Below the pieces are notes generated by a model. The model saw nothing but the letters and a program-made list of their open reading frames with translations, searched no databases and was not told where the DNA came from. Positions 1 through 10,532 of a stretch of DNA of 64,000 nt are shown here, piece after piece (within the stretch, counting starts at the first letter, position 1; each line of letters opens with the position of its first letter). The stretch is taken from NCBI RefSeq assembly GCF_018326285.1, contig NZ_AP023362.1, positions 3,658,001-3,722,000 of the forward strand, in the 5' to 3' direction. The stretch comes from Mycolicibacterium sp. TY81. Lineage in GTDB: Bacteria; Actinomycetota; Actinomycetes; Mycobacteriales; Mycobacteriaceae. Position numbers and translations under genes: made by a program.

Positions 1-636
1 ACGCATGAGGTGCAGCGCGGTGCGGTGATCCTGCACGCCGCCGGCGACCACCGGCACGTCCAGCTCGGAGATGAAGGTCTTCAGGTTGAGCGGTTCACCG
101 TCCTGCGCCACCCGCTCGGCCGAGATGATGGTGCCCTGGATGACCAGCAGGTCGATCCCGGCCGCAACCAGCGTCGGTGTCAGGGCCTGGGCGTTCTGCG
201 GGCTGACGCGCACCGCGGTGGTGACGCCGGCCTCACGCACGCGCGCGACGGCGGCGCCGAGCAGCTCCGGATCCAGCGGCGCCGCGTGAAGCTGCTGCAG
301 CAGCCGGACCGCCGCCGACGGATCGTCTTCCTTGGCCGCGAGCTCGACCACCTGGGCGAGCTTGTCCACGACATCGCGGTGCCGGCCGATCAGGCCCTCA
401 CCGTTGAGCACACCGAGGCCGCCGAGGCGGCCCATTTCGATGGCGAACTCGGGCGACACCAACGAGTCGGTCGGGTGCGCCAGGACCGGAATCTCGAACC
501 GGTAGGCGTCCAGCTGCCAGGCCGTGGAAACGTCCTGGCTGGAGCGGGTGCGCCGAGACGGCACGATGTTGATGTCGTCGAGTTCGTAGGTACGACGAGC
601 GGTCCGGCCCATGCCGATTTCAACCATGTCACGCAT
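1..636 (-). CDS. guaB3: GuaB3 family IMP dehydrogenase-related protein (3' end cut by window)
   Basis: This is the first 212 codons of a leftward gene that runs off the left edge. The N-terminus reads MRDMVEIGMGRTARRTYELD, closely matching the start of mycobacterial GuaB3 (Rv3410c, about 375 residues). GuaB3 is a TIM-barrel relative of IMP dehydrogenase without the CBS insert. I chose the ATG at 636 because AGGGAAG lies 9 bases upstream; the ATG at 627 (MVEIGMG) is the start often annotated in relatives and has poorer spacing. It lies 35 bases downstream of guaB2 on the same strand, so the two are probably co-transcribed. The role in purine nucleotide metabolism is inferred from the family. 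Confidence 0.93.
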   Translation of the reverse strand, partial: MRDMVEIGMGRTARRTYELDDINIVPSRRTRSSQDVSTAWQLDAYRFEIPVLAHPTDSLVSPEFAIEMGRLGGLGVLNGEGLIGRHRDVVDKLAQVVELAAKEDDPSAAVRLLQQLHAAPLDPELLGAAVARVREAGVTTAVRVSPQNAQALTPTLVAAGIDLLVIQGTIISAERVAQDGEPLNLKTFISELDVPVVAGGVQDHRTALHLMR

Positions 637-671
637 GTGTGTTGACTTCCCTGTCAGATGGCGCGTGTCAG

Positions 672-2761
<2,090 letters not shown>

Positions 2762-2875
2762 TTTTTTCTGTTGACGTGCTGGATGTCACGTCTGGCTGCG
2801 TTGATGTTCCGCTGAGGGCGAACAATGCCGAGTAGGCAGCACCCCCATTAGAGGGTCAACAGCCGCCGCATGACG

Positions 2876-4144
2876 TCAGTGCTGCCCGTGGCCCGATCCG
2901 GATCCCGATCCCGACCCTGACGGTGCCTGCGTCGTCGTCACGACTGACCGCTCGCGCGTCGGCTCCGGCTGCACTTCCCTGGTTGAGGGCGCCACGGTGG
3001 GCTGTACTGCCGGGACTGTCGGTGCAGGTGTGGTCACCGAGGGCACTGTGACAGTCGGGGCGACGGTGGTGACCGTCTGCGCGGGCGCCGGGTTCTGCGT
3101 CGGCGATGCCACAGTCGACGGTGCGACCGTGGCCGACTGCGTGGCCGTCGCCGTGGGCTGATTGGTGACGACGGGCTCGCTCGAGGGCACCGTGGCAGGC
3201 GACGTCCCCGTCGCCGTCGCGCTCGACGGCACCGAGGTGGCCGTCGAAACCGAAGACGAGGTGACGGTCGAGCTGCTCGGCGACGGAGAACTGGTCGTCT
3301 CGGTCGGCGACGTCGCGCTCGAAGAGGCCGACGTGCTCGTCGGCTCCGAGGGCGAGGTCGACGCACTGGTCGACGTCGCGGACGCGTCGGTCGAGGTGGC
3401 CGACGTGGACGACGTGGACGACGATGTGGTCGTCGACGTGCTGGACGACGAGGTCGACGACGACGTCGTCTCCACGACCGGCACCGGCAACAGGGTCAGC
3501 GGCGACGACGGCAGGACCGGCATCGGCTCGCCCGGCGGCGGCAGCGTCGCGGCGGGGTCCTGCTCAACCACCTTGTAGGTCAAGGCATTCCACTGCTGGA
3601 TCAGCTGCTGCTTGTGCTCCGGGGCGTCGACGCTCTGCACGGTCGGGCTCAGCGCCTGGAGCTTCTCCTGCGCCTGCTGCCACTGGCCGTTGTCGATCAG
3701 CTGCTGCACTTGCTGCATCTCGGTCTGCGCGGCCAGCATCACCTGGTCGTCGCGGCTGGCCTTGTCGCTGCCGAACATCGCCGTGTGCAAGCCGTACAGC
3801 GACGAGTCGGGCCCGGCGGCGTAGATCGCGGTGCCGAAGCCACCGAGGCACAGCAGCGCGGCCGCGACCGAGCCGACGATGGTCAGCGACGTCCGAGATT
3901 CCTTGCGGTGCAACCCCTTCTGCAGGGCGGCGACCGCGTCGCGGGCCGTGACGGGCGTCGTCACCGCGGGTTCGCGGATGCTGTCGCGCCAGTCGGCGAG
4001 CAGGAACGCCAGCTCGGCTTCCGTGGAATCCGTCGAGTAGGCGTGTTGGTCTGCGGCGAGCGCGTCGAAGAAGCGGTCGACGCGTCGAATCTCGTTGAGC
4101 GAGGGGTCGCCGCCGCCCGGCGACCATTGTCCGGAGTCAGGCAT
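2876..4144 (-). CDS. rsdA: Anti-sigma-D factor RsdA
   Basis: A 422-residue membrane anti-sigma factor by position and layout. The cytosolic N-terminus (about 1-83) contains the conserved segment LNEIRRVDRFFDALAADQ that binds SigD in this family. One transmembrane helix lies at about 86-108, followed by an extracytoplasmic part with a Gln-rich helix (about 140-190) and then a very long Ser/Thr/Pro/Val tail from about 230 to the end, finishing in a Gly-Ser-His tract. M. tuberculosis RsdA (Rv3413c) is about 300 residues, so the tail here is expanded. The start overlaps the end of sigD by 8 bases, indicating translational coupling. Release of SigD is expected to need regulated proteolysis. Confidence 0.92.
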   Translation of the reverse strand: MPDSGQWSPGGGDPSLNEIRRVDRFFDALAADQHAYSTDSTEAELAFLLADWRDSIREPAVTTPVTARDAVAALQKGLHRKESRTSLTIVGSVAAALLCLGGFGTAIYAAGPDSSLYGLHTAMFGSDKASRDDQVMLAAQTEMQQVQQLIDNGQWQQAQEKLQALSPTVQSVDAPEHKQQLIQQWNALTYKVVEQDPAATLPPPGEPMPVLPSSPLTLLPVPVVETTSSSTSSSSTSTTTSSSTSSTSATSTDASATSTSASTSPSEPTSTSASSSATSPTETTSSPSPSSSTVTSSSVSTATSVPSSATATGTSPATVPSSEPVVTNQPTATATQSATVAPSTVASPTQNPAPAQTVTTVAPTVTVPSVTTPAPTVPAVQPTVAPSTREVQPEPTRERSVVTTTQAPSGSGSGSGSGHGQH

Positions 4145-4715
4145 GGCCGCGCTCCGTCGAACCGATCTCGGTCTTCAACCGCGCCAACGCACGGTGCTGC
4201 GCGACGCGGACCGCGCCGGCGGTGCTGCCGACGGCCTCCGCGGTCTCCTCGGCACTCATGCCGACGACGACGCGCAGGATCAGGATTTCGCGCTGCTTCT
4301 CGGGCAACACGGACAGCAAGCGGTTCATTCGGGCCGCCGAGTCGGCGTCGATGGCCAACTGTTCCGGGCCCAGCTCGGTCGAGGGGCGGTCCGGCAGATC
4401 GTCGGTGGCTTCAGCGCGATTGCGGCCGGCGGCACGATGCGCGTCAGCAACCTTGTGAGCGGCAATGCCGTACACGAAAGCCAGGAACGGCCGTCCCTGG
4501 TCCTTGTACCGCGGCAGCGCCGTGATCACAGCTAAACACACCTCCTGAGCCACATCGTCTGCGGAAACACCCTGTCGCTCGCCGACCCCGAAGCGCGCAC
4601 GGCAGTACCGAACGACGATCGGGCGGATGGTTTCCAGCACCTTGCGGAGCGCGTCGCGATTGCCGGCAACTGCATCAGCAACGACAGCATCGAGACCATC
4701 TCCCGAAAATGTCAT
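4137..4715 (-). CDS. sigD: ECF-type RNA polymerase sigma factor SigD
   Basis: A 192-residue group 4 sigma factor. Region 2 is seen as the stretch around ADDVAQEVCLAVITALPRYK and FLAFVYGIAAHKVADAHR; region 4 is the C-terminal helix-turn-helix LPEKQREILILRVVVGMSAEETAEAV in two parts with GAVRVAQHRALARLK as the recognition segment. It is orthologous in position to Rv3414c, which is tied to stringent response and stationary-phase expression. The downstream overlapping gene encodes its anti-sigma factor. The ATG at 4715 has a weak GGAG 12 bases upstream. Confidence 0.95.
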   Translation of the reverse strand: MTFSGDGLDAVVADAVAGNRDALRKVLETIRPIVVRYCRARFGVGERQGVSADDVAQEVCLAVITALPRYKDQGRPFLAFVYGIAAHKVADAHRAAGRNRAEATDDLPDRPSTELGPEQLAIDADSAARMNRLLSVLPEKQREILILRVVVGMSAEETAEAVGSTAGAVRVAQHRALARLKTEIGSTERGHA

Positions 4716-4803
4716 CGTGGGCGCAATCTCCAGCGTTACGGACGAGGCAGTGCCGTGGTTGGTATGTCAGGACAACAGTAATGACTGGTGTGAGCTACCA
4801 GAT

Positions 4804-5628
4804 TCATCCCGCCCATCGGCCGCCGCGTGCGCGCACCGTGGCGGCCGCCGTGTCACGGATCTCTGCCATCGCTTCCGGGCTGTGCCCGGCGCTCCCGATA
4901 TCGCTCAACAAACAGCCCAATGCCCAGGTCAGCGGCACCAACCCGAACTGCTGCGTGCGTTCCAGCGCGGCGTCGGCGAGACGCCGGGACTCGTCGAACC
5001 GGCCGGCGCTGCACAGCGCCGCCGAATACACGACGTCGGTTTTCACGGCGTGGCGCGGCGAACCGAGGTCAGCGACGAGCTCCCGCGCGCGTTCGGCATG
5101 AGCGACGGAGTCCTCGCCACGACCGCTGACCATGGCCAACTCCGCACTGACCCAGGCCAGCCGAACCCGCTGACGCGGTACCCCACTGTTGTCGGTGTCG
5201 ACCGCGGCCCGCTCGAGCAGCCGCTGCGCCACCGCGAAGCGGCCGATCCCGAGAGCATCGGCGGCCAGACCGACGAGGGCGTCGGCCCGCGCCTCGGCGG
5301 CATCGCGCCGATGGGCGACCAAGGCCCACGCCCGCCCGTCGGCAACCCGGGCGAGGCGATGCCAACCGAGCTGCCGGAGAAACGACGCACGGGTGCTGTG
5401 CGCCAGCGACAGCAACGGACCGCGACCACACCGGGCCACGGCGTCGAGATCGGCGGTGGCGACGGCATATCGACCCTGACCGCCCGCAGCCACGGCGCGC
5501 AGCCACAGTTCGCCGGCCGAGTGCGCCGCGGGCAGCGGCCACCACGGCAGGTCGTTGCCAAAAGCGGCGTCGTACAGACGGACTGCTGGCGGGTCGACAG
5601 TGCCCGTCCTGGTACCGGTTGCGGTCAT
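4804..5628 (-). CDS. Conserved mycobacterial protein, Rv3415c-like, TPR-type helical repeats
   Basis: A 274-residue soluble protein corresponding by order and length to Rv3415c. It is Ala/Arg-rich with repeated helical pairs such as GRYAVATADLDAVARCGRGP, RFAVAQRLLERAA and GRFDESRRLADAALERTQ, the look of a degenerate tetratricopeptide scaffold. No catalytic motif or signal peptide is visible. It sits upstream of sigD on the same strand, 88 bases away, and divergent from whiB3. Function is unknown; the helical-repeat reading suggests protein binding. Confidence 0.85.
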   Translation of the reverse strand: MTATGTRTGTVDPPAVRLYDAAFGNDLPWWPLPAAHSAGELWLRAVAAGGQGRYAVATADLDAVARCGRGPLLSLAHSTRASFLRQLGWHRLARVADGRAWALVAHRRDAAEARADALVGLAADALGIGRFAVAQRLLERAAVDTDNSGVPRQRVRLAWVSAELAMVSGRGEDSVAHAERARELVADLGSPRHAVKTDVVYSAALCSAGRFDESRRLADAALERTQQFGLVPLTWALGCLLSDIGSAGHSPEAMAEIRDTAAATVRARGGRWAG

Positions 5629-6041
5629 CGAGTCAGCACGGTATCAATGCCGCTCCTTCGCGTGACCGCCTTCTCTCGCCGTGCGAGTTCGAGAGCTTTG
5701 GTTAATAATTAATGCTGGCCGTGTTAACAACATGTCAACGACTTCCAATTCCGCCACATATCGACAAACGTGGCGAACTGTCGCGAACTGCCGAAACAGG
5801 TACCTTGCGACAATATCGCCACCACTCGTTTCGTTTCCAAGGCATCGCGCAGATGAACGTGATGTAAATTCTTGACCTGCGCTTATGGGGTTTCGCACAG
5901 AGCGTGGCTATTGACGGAATTTGCCGAATCCTTCTACTTTGTGTGCACGAGTTGTCATCGGCGACAAGTTCTCGGGTCATTTGCAGATCAACGCGTATCC
6001 ACAGCTTTCCAAAATGGACGCGCGGGGAGGAGTCGTTCCCA
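5629..6041. other. Long AT-richer intergenic region between the Rv3415c-like gene and whiB3
   Basis: About 410 bases without a supported gene. The stretch 5700-5760 is unusually AT-rich for this chromosome (TTAATAATTAAT near 5701). GCGAACTG occurs twice close together around 5773-5795. A promoter-like element is annotated at 5911-5940. The length suits a complex control region for whiB3, whose orthologue is strongly stress regulated. Confidence 0.6.
5911..5940 (+). promoter_or_regulatory. Candidate SigA-type promoter for whiB3
   Basis: TTGACG at 5911-5916 and TACTTT at 5935-5940 are separated by 18 bases, matching -35 and -10 elements. This would give a leader of about 95 bases before the whiB3 ATG at 6042. 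Based on motif match only. Confidence 0.4.
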
Positions 6042-6332
6042 ATGCCACAGCCGCAGCAGCTTCCCGGACCCAACGCCGATATGTGGGATTGGCAGATGCA
6101 CGGCGTTTGCCGTGGCGTCGACTCAGCGGTGTTCTTTCATCCCGATGGCGAGCGCGGCCGGGCTCGGGCCCAGCGCGAAATGCGCGCCAAGGAAATGTGC
6201 CGGGCCTGCCCGGTGATCACTCAATGCCGGTCGCACGCCCTGGCCGTCGGCGAACCGTATGGCATCTGGGGCGGGCTCAGCGAAGGCGAGCGCGAACTGT
6301 TGCTGAAGCGGGGCATTCGCCGCGCGTCGTAG
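6042..6332 (+). CDS. whiB3: Redox-sensing transcriptional regulator WhiB3
   Basis: A 96-residue WhiB protein. The four iron-sulfur ligands are C23, C53, C56 and C62 (C-x29-C-x2-C-x5-C), followed by the family turn GIWGG at 74-78 and a basic C-terminus that contacts DNA. The sequence from MPQPQQLPGPNAD is close to M. tuberculosis WhiB3 (Rv3416, 102 residues), which binds a 4Fe-4S cluster, interacts with the primary sigma factor and controls lipid and redox balance. I chose the ATG at 6042 because GGGGAGG lies upstream and homology begins there; longer in-frame starts add unrelated residues. Confidence 0.97.
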   Translation: MPQPQQLPGPNADMWDWQMHGVCRGVDSAVFFHPDGERGRARAQREMRAKEMCRACPVITQCRSHALAVGEPYGIWGGLSEGERELLLKRGIRRAS

Positions 6333-6343
6333 TCCATCTCCAC

Positions 6344-6398
6344 CGAAACCGCATCCCAGCAGGCGTTCCCCGAACGTTCGCCGGCATGCGGTTTTCGG
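6344..6398. terminator. Putative bidirectional terminator hairpin
   Basis: CCGAAACCGCAT at 6344-6355 pairs with ATGCGGTTTTCGG at 6386-6398. It lies between the convergent ends of whiB3 and the antiporter gene. The loop is rather long, so strength is uncertain. Confidence 0.45.
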
Positions 6399-6415
6399 CG
6401 CAGTAGTCGCAGCCG

Positions 6416-7912
6416 TCAGTCCGGCTCACCGTATTCATCGAACCAATAGGCAAGTTTCCCGCGGCGGCTCACCGCGCGCAGTCTGCGCTCGGTGGCCTCA
6501 CGGGTGGTGCTGGTACTGACGATCAGCAGCTCGTCACCAGCTTCCAGGCGCGTGTCCGGCTGCGGCACAAAGGTATTGCCCTTGCGGATGATCAGAGTGA
6601 TCACGCTCGGGTCGGGCAGCCGCAGTTCCAGCACCGTCACGTTGTGCAGCCGCGACTGCGGCAGCACCGTCAGCGTCAACAGCTCCGCGTCGAGCACGTC
6701 GAGAGGCGCCGCTTCCACCTGAATCTCGCGGGTGACGTCCCGACGGATCAGCCCGAGCCGGTGCGCGATCGGCTTCAGACTCGGCCCCTGCACGAGCGTG
6801 AACACCACCACCAGCACGAACACGATGTTCAGCAGCCGCTGGCTGTCCGGCACTCCGGTGACGATCGGGTAGGTGGCCAGCACGATCGGCACGGCGCCAC
6901 GCAGTCCGGCCCACGACAGGAAGGCCTGCTCCCGCCAGGGCACCCGGAAGCCGATCAGCGACAACACCACCGACAACGGCCGGGCCAACAGCAGCAGCAC
7001 CAGGCCGATGACGACGGCCGGCACCAGGTCGTCACCGAGCTGGCTGGGCGTGACCAACAGGCCGAGCAGGACGAACAGCCCGATCTGGGCCAGCCAACCC
7101 AGACCCTCGGCGAACGACCGGGTGGCCGCGCGGTGCGGCAGCCCGGAATTCGCGAGCACCAGACCGGTCAGGTAGGCCGCGAGGAATCCGCTGGCGTGCG
7201 TGACCCCACAGGCCGCGAAGGCCACCGTGCCCAGCCCGAACGTGGCGAGCGGATACAGCCCCGACGCCGGGAGCGCGATCCGGCGCAGCGTGACGGCACC
7301 GAGGTACCCGCACAGCAGGCCGATCGCCGCCCCGACCGCCAGCTCGTAGACCAGGTCGACCAGCCCGTGAGCCGGATGGAAGGCCAGCGGAACCACGCTG
7401 AACATCAGGACGAGGATGACGGCGGGGGCGTCGTTCAGACCGGACTCGGCTTCCAGCAGACCCGCCAGCCGTCTGGGCAACGGCAGCACCCGCAGCACGG
7501 AGAACACCGCGGCAGCGTCGGTCGACGAGACGATGGCTCCCAGCAGCAGCGCCAGCTGCCAGTCCATGCCCAACAGCAGATGCGCGCCTGCCGCGGTGAC
7601 GGCTGTGCTGACGGCCACGCCGAGGGTGGCCATCACCGCCGCCGGCGCCAAACTCTTGCGGACGTCGCTGAACTTGGTGGTCAGACCACCCTCGATGAGG
7701 ATGATCGCCAGCGCCGCGGTCCCCAGGTCCCGGACCAGGGCGACGTCGTCGAACCGCAGCCCGATGCCGTCTTCGCCGACCAGCACACCGAGGCCGAGGA
7801 ACAGCAGCAGACTGGGCAGGCCGACGCGGGTCGCGAGCCGCGTGGCGACGATGCTCGCCAACAACACCAGCGCCCCGACGAGCAGCACCCGGTTCAGCTG
7901 CTCGAGCGTCAT
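6416..7912 (-). CDS. Potassium/sodium-proton antiporter (CPA1/NhaP2-type) with C-terminal RCK_C domain
   Basis: A 498-residue inner-membrane monovalent cation:proton antiporter. About 12 hydrophobic segments span residues 8-390. The exchanger core includes LLGAIVSSTDAAAVFSVLR and the segment LLEAESGLNDAPAVILVLMF in two parts (SGLNDAPA carries the paired Asn-Asp typical of this superfamily), then SWAGLRGAVPIVLATYPI. A cytosolic TrkA-C (RCK_C) ligand domain occupies about 400-480. The ATG at 7912 (MTLEQLNRV) follows a G-rich ribosome site; a 162-residue upstream extension is spurious. It is divergent from a TrkA-type protein at 7992, which suggests joint potassium or pH homeostasis. Confidence 0.9.
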   Translation of the reverse strand: MTLEQLNRVLLVGALVLLASIVATRLATRVGLPSLLLFLGLGVLVGEDGIGLRFDDVALVRDLGTAALAIILIEGGLTTKFSDVRKSLAPAAVMATLGVAVSTAVTAAGAHLLLGMDWQLALLLGAIVSSTDAAAVFSVLRVLPLPRRLAGLLEAESGLNDAPAVILVLMFSVVPLAFHPAHGLVDLVYELAVGAAIGLLCGYLGAVTLRRIALPASGLYPLATFGLGTVAFAACGVTHASGFLAAYLTGLVLANSGLPHRAATRSFAEGLGWLAQIGLFVLLGLLVTPSQLGDDLVPAVVIGLVLLLLARPLSVVLSLIGFRVPWREQAFLSWAGLRGAVPIVLATYPIVTGVPDSQRLLNIVFVLVVVFTLVQGPSLKPIAHRLGLIRRDVTREIQVEAAPLDVLDAELLTLTVLPQSRLHNVTVLELRLPDPSVITLIIRKGNTFVPQPDTRLEAGDELLIVSTSTTREATERRLRAVSRRGKLAYWFDEYGEPD

Positions 7913-7991
7913 CAATCCCCCATTCCGGTGTGCGGCCGAAGCAAATGTATCTGGGAACTCGCTGCGGGACGCGGTAGGCGACAATGGCTGC

Positions 7992-8666
7992 GTGAGCACC
8001 CGGGGCATGCGCGTGGCGATCGCCGGCGCCGGCGCGGTCGGCCGGTCGGTCGCACAGGAACTCGTCGCCAACGGGCACAAGGTCCTCTTGATCGAGCGCG
8101 ACATTCGCAAGTACGAGCCGCGCACAGTCCCCGAGGCCGACTGGCTGTGGGCCGACGCCTGCGAGGTGGCCGCGCTCGAGGAATGCGGCATCGAGATGTG
8201 CGACGTCGTGATCGCCGCGACCGGTGACGACAAGGCGAACCTCGCCATGGCGCTGTTGGCGAAAACCGAGTTCAGTGTGCCGCGGGTCGTCGCGCGCGTG
8301 AACAACGTCGCCAACGAGTGGTTGTTCACCGACGACTGGGGTGTCGACGTCGCGGTGTCCACGCCGCACGCGATGGCGGCCGGCGTCGAGGGCGCCATCG
8401 ACGTCGGCCACCTGGTGCGGCTGATGGGGCTACGTCAGGGGCACGCGAACCTGACGAAATTCACGCTGCCGCCGGACAGCCCACTGATCGGACGCACCAT
8501 CGGGGACATGACCCTGCCGCCGAACACCCTGTTGGTGACGGTGCAGCGCGGCAGCAGGATCATCGTGCCCAAGTCCGGGGACCACTTCGAGGACGGCGAC
8601 GAATTGCTCTTCGTCGCAGACGAATCCGTCGACGGCGACATCCACGACCTCATCCACGGTGCCTAG
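7992..8666 (+). CDS. TrkA-family potassium uptake regulator, CeoC-like
   Basis: An RCK protein of 224 residues (219 if the ATG at 8007 is used). The N-terminal Rossmann domain opens with MRVAIAGAGAVGRSVAQEL, a GxGxxG NAD(H) site, and has the acidic end of strand 2 at LLIERD. A TrkA_C domain follows from about residue 150 (KFTLPPDSPLIGRTIGDM). It resembles CeoC (Rv2692). A GACAAT hexamer ends 6 bases before the GTG at 7992, hinting at a leaderless start; homology starts at the ATG at 8007. Probable role is nucleotide-gated control of a cation channel or of the divergent antiporter. The stop overlaps the convergent EthD gene by 4 bases. Confidence 0.88.
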   Translation: MSTRGMRVAIAGAGAVGRSVAQELVANGHKVLLIERDIRKYEPRTVPEADWLWADACEVAALEECGIEMCDVVIAATGDDKANLAMALLAKTEFSVPRVVARVNNVANEWLFTDDWGVDVAVSTPHAMAAGVEGAIDVGHLVRLMGLRQGHANLTKFTLPPDSPLIGRTIGDMTLPPNTLLVTVQRGSRIIVPKSGDHFEDGDELLFVADESVDGDIHDLIHGA

Positions 8667-9346
8667 AGCGCGTAGCAGTACCTGCTCGTCGGCACCGAGT
8701 CGAGGTTGGTGTGGGCGCCGAAGCGCATCACGCTCTCGACCATGAGCGTCATCCGCCGTTGCAGTTCCGCATCGTCTCCCCCGCTGCCATAGAACGCGTG
8801 CACGTCCGTCATGGCCGCCATGTGGAACAGTTCCTCGACGACGGCGTCGACCCGTTCGGTGCCGTGCACCGTCCGCAGGACGCGGTTCTGCACGTAACCG
8901 AACGTGTCCTGGGTGTCGATCGCGACGCTCGTGTGCTGCCCCTGCCAGATCTGGAGCCAGTCGGCCGGGTCGAGGTCCGCCGGGATGCGCAGGAAACCGA
9001 GCTGCGCCAATGCCGTTGTCCGGACCCCGTTTTCCACGACGGGCGGCTCCAGCCGCACCGTCTCCTCGACCTCCCAGCCGGCGCTGCGCTGCGAGATCGC
9101 GGCCAGCAGATCGGAGATGGGGTCCGGGTCGACACCGGCGTCGGCCCACACACTGACGACCGCCGGGACCGGGTTGTCGAAGGTGGTGATGCGCAGCATC
9201 GCGGCCTCGACGTCGGCATCGTCGACGTTGATCTGCAACCGGTTCACGCCCGCCGCCTGCAACAGCACGTGCAATTGCGTCGAATGCAGGGCGGTGTCCA
9301 GACCCGAGCCCCACAGGGCGTAGATGAGCTTCACGCCGTCAGCCAT
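8663..9346 (-). CDS. EthD domain-containing protein
   Basis: A 227-residue soluble protein with features of the EthD dimeric ferredoxin-like fold: a strand KLIYALWG at the N-terminus and a second half with WLQIWQGQHTSVAID and YVQNRVLR. EthD proteins accompany P450 or monooxygenase systems and act on polyketide-like or aromatic products; the substrate here is unknown. The ATG at 9346 overlaps the 3' end of the SnoaL-like gene by 8 bases, so the two are translationally coupled. The large upstream in-frame extension belongs to the antisense of its neighbour and was discarded. Confidence 0.75.
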   Translation of the reverse strand: MADGVKLIYALWGSGLDTALHSTQLHVLLQAAGVNRLQINVDDADVEAAMLRITTFDNPVPAVVSVWADAGVDPDPISDLLAAISQRSAGWEVEETVRLEPPVVENGVRTTALAQLGFLRIPADLDPADWLQIWQGQHTSVAIDTQDTFGYVQNRVLRTVHGTERVDAVVEELFHMAAMTDVHAFYGSGGDDAELQRRMTLMVESVMRFGAHTNLDSVPTSRYCYAL

Positions 9347-9812
9347 GCTTGGCGGCCATCGGCTCGGCCTGCATGACACCGCCGGCCTGCAGCCACTCAC
9401 CGACGGCACGCGGCGCGTCCCGGACCGGGTTGTAGACGTCCTCCTCCGAGGAGAACAGGTTGTCGCCGGCGTAGACGAGGCGGGTGATGTTGGGGAAACC
9501 GAACACCTTGCCCGGCTCGGTCGGGTGGTCGAGGGCGTTGATGATCTCGGTGACGATGGCCCCGTTCTCCTCATCGATCGCGACCCAGGTGTGCGGGAAG
9601 CGCATGTGCGGAAACGGCTTCATGACGCCGACGATCCATTCGCGCACCGCTTCGCGGCCGTGCATCTCACCGTAGGCGTGCTCGATGTAGTGGACGTCCT
9701 CGGTGAACAGATCGGCGAACGGCGCCCAGTCCCCCGTGCTCGAACAGACCTCGACGACCTTGGTGTAGTGATCGAGCGCGGCCATCAGCTCGTCGCGGGT
9801 GAAGCGTGGCAT
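9339..9812 (-). CDS. SnoaL-like / NTF2-fold protein
   Basis: A 157-residue protein of the cystatin-like alpha+beta barrel (SnoaL/NTF2) superfamily, seen from the N-terminal helix pair with DWAPFADLFTEDVHYIEHAYGEMHGREAVREW, here given in parts: FTEDVHYIEH and GREAVREWI, then a beta-rich half with TWVAIDEENGAIVTEI. Relatives catalyse isomerisation, dehydration or cyclisation of steroid or polyketide-like compounds, or act as accessory folds. GGAGG precedes the ATG by 8 bases. It forms a leftward pair with the EthD gene, divergent from a TetR regulator that is likely to control it. Confidence 0.8.
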   Translation of the reverse strand: MPRFTRDELMAALDHYTKVVEVCSSTGDWAPFADLFTEDVHYIEHAYGEMHGREAVREWIVGVMKPFPHMRFPHTWVAIDEENGAIVTEIINALDHPTEPGKVFGFPNITRLVYAGDNLFSSEEDVYNPVRDAPRAVGEWLQAGGVMQAEPMAAKHG

Positions 9813-9829
9813 GTCCAGACCTCCAAGAT

Positions 9830-9875
9830 AACTAGAATCAATTTCAGTTTCGGGACTCTACCGAACAACTAGAAT
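9830..9875. promoter_or_regulatory. Candidate TetR operator region between the SnoaL-like and TetR genes
   Basis: AACTAGAAT occurs twice in the same orientation, at 9830-9838 and 9867-9875. The first copy is half of an imperfect dyad spanning 9830-9849 whose right arm is TTTCAGTT. The second copy contains TAGAAT (9870-9875), a good -10 box for the TetR gene. Overlap of the repeats with the divergent promoters is what an autoregulated TetR system would show. Confidence 0.45.
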
Positions 9876-9904
9876 TCGCTCCAGACCCAAAAAGGAGCTG
9901 CACC

Positions 9905-10522
9905 TTGGCAAGAATCGCCGAACCTCGCCCGGCCGCCGAGCCCAGCTCCGCCGTGCAGCAGCAGCGGCGCGACGCGATCCTCAAGGCCACCGCGGCCCTG
10001 GCCGCGCAGAAGCCCGCCGACCAGGTTCAGATGAACGAAGTCGCCCGCGCGGCCGGGGTCGCCCTCGGCACGCTGTACCGCTACTTCCCATCCAAGACCC
10101 ACTTGTTCGTCGGCCTCATGGCCGACCGGGTGGACCGGATGCAGGAGGGTATCGACCGCCGGAAGGCCCCGGCCGGCACAGCGGCCGACCGCGTGTTCGA
10201 CGTGCTGTCGCGCGCCACCCGTCCGATGCTGCGCCAACCGCATCTGACCGCAGCCATGCTCAATTCACTGAACACCGCCGATGCGACGGCCGTGGCCGAG
10301 GTGGGGCACATCGACCGCCAGGTCCGCAGCATGCTGCTGACCATCTGCGGTGTGGATGACCCAGGGCCGCAAGATATTTCACTGATGCGGCTGGTCCAGC
10401 ACACGTGGCACGGCATCCTGCAGTCCAGCATGAACGGGCGAATCTCCGCCGACGAGACCGAAGACGAAATTCAGCTGGCCTGCCGGTTGATCCTGGCCCC
10501 GTTGTCCGAGGCCCCCCGTTAG
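9905..10522 (+). CDS. TetR/AcrR family transcriptional regulator (KstR-like)
   Basis: A 205-residue TetR regulator. The N-terminal helix-turn-helix is the segment [20 protein letters not shown] followed by [10 protein letters not shown], close to the KstR/KstR2 branch. The C-terminal half is a helical ligand-binding domain. The start is TTG at 9905, with AGGAG 7 bases upstream. It is divergent from the SnoaL/EthD pair and 10 bases upstream of an OsmC gene. Known KstR relatives sense cholesterol-derived CoA thioesters; whether this one does is not known, and the intergenic sequence does not contain the usual KstR box that I could recognise. Confidence 0.88.
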   Translation: MARIAEPRPAAEPSSAVQQQRRDAILKATAALAAQKPADQVQMNEVARAAGVALGTLYRYFPSKTHLFVGLMADRVDRMQEGIDRRKAPAGTAADRVFDVLSRATRPMLRQPHLTAAMLNSLNTADATAVAEVGHIDRQVRSMLLTICGVDDPGPQDISLMRLVQHTWHGILQSSMNGRISADETEDEIQLACRLILAPLSEAPR

Positions 10523-10525
10523 CCT
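10520..10525 (+). promoter_or_regulatory. Possible -10 box for leaderless osmC transcript
   Basis: TAGCCT overlaps the TetR stop codon and ends 7 bases before the ATG at 10533, with no Shine-Dalgarno sequence in between. It could start an independent leaderless osmC message. Confidence 0.35.
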
Positions 10526-10532
10526 TGTCGGC

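Noticed and set aside
3180..3480. Tandem GACGACGT-like repeats resembling a repeat array or CRISPR
   Set aside because: They encode the Ser/Thr-rich tail of RsdA in frame; units are irregular and there are no unique spacers.
6644..8227. 527-residue Gln/Arg-rich frame antisense to the antiporter
   Set aside because: Low-complexity translation expected from antisense of a hydrophobic membrane protein.
8663..9574. EthD gene extended to an upstream start at 9574
   Set aside because: The first 76 residues are Arg/Ser-rich antisense-like sequence inside the SnoaL gene; homology begins at the ATG at 9346.
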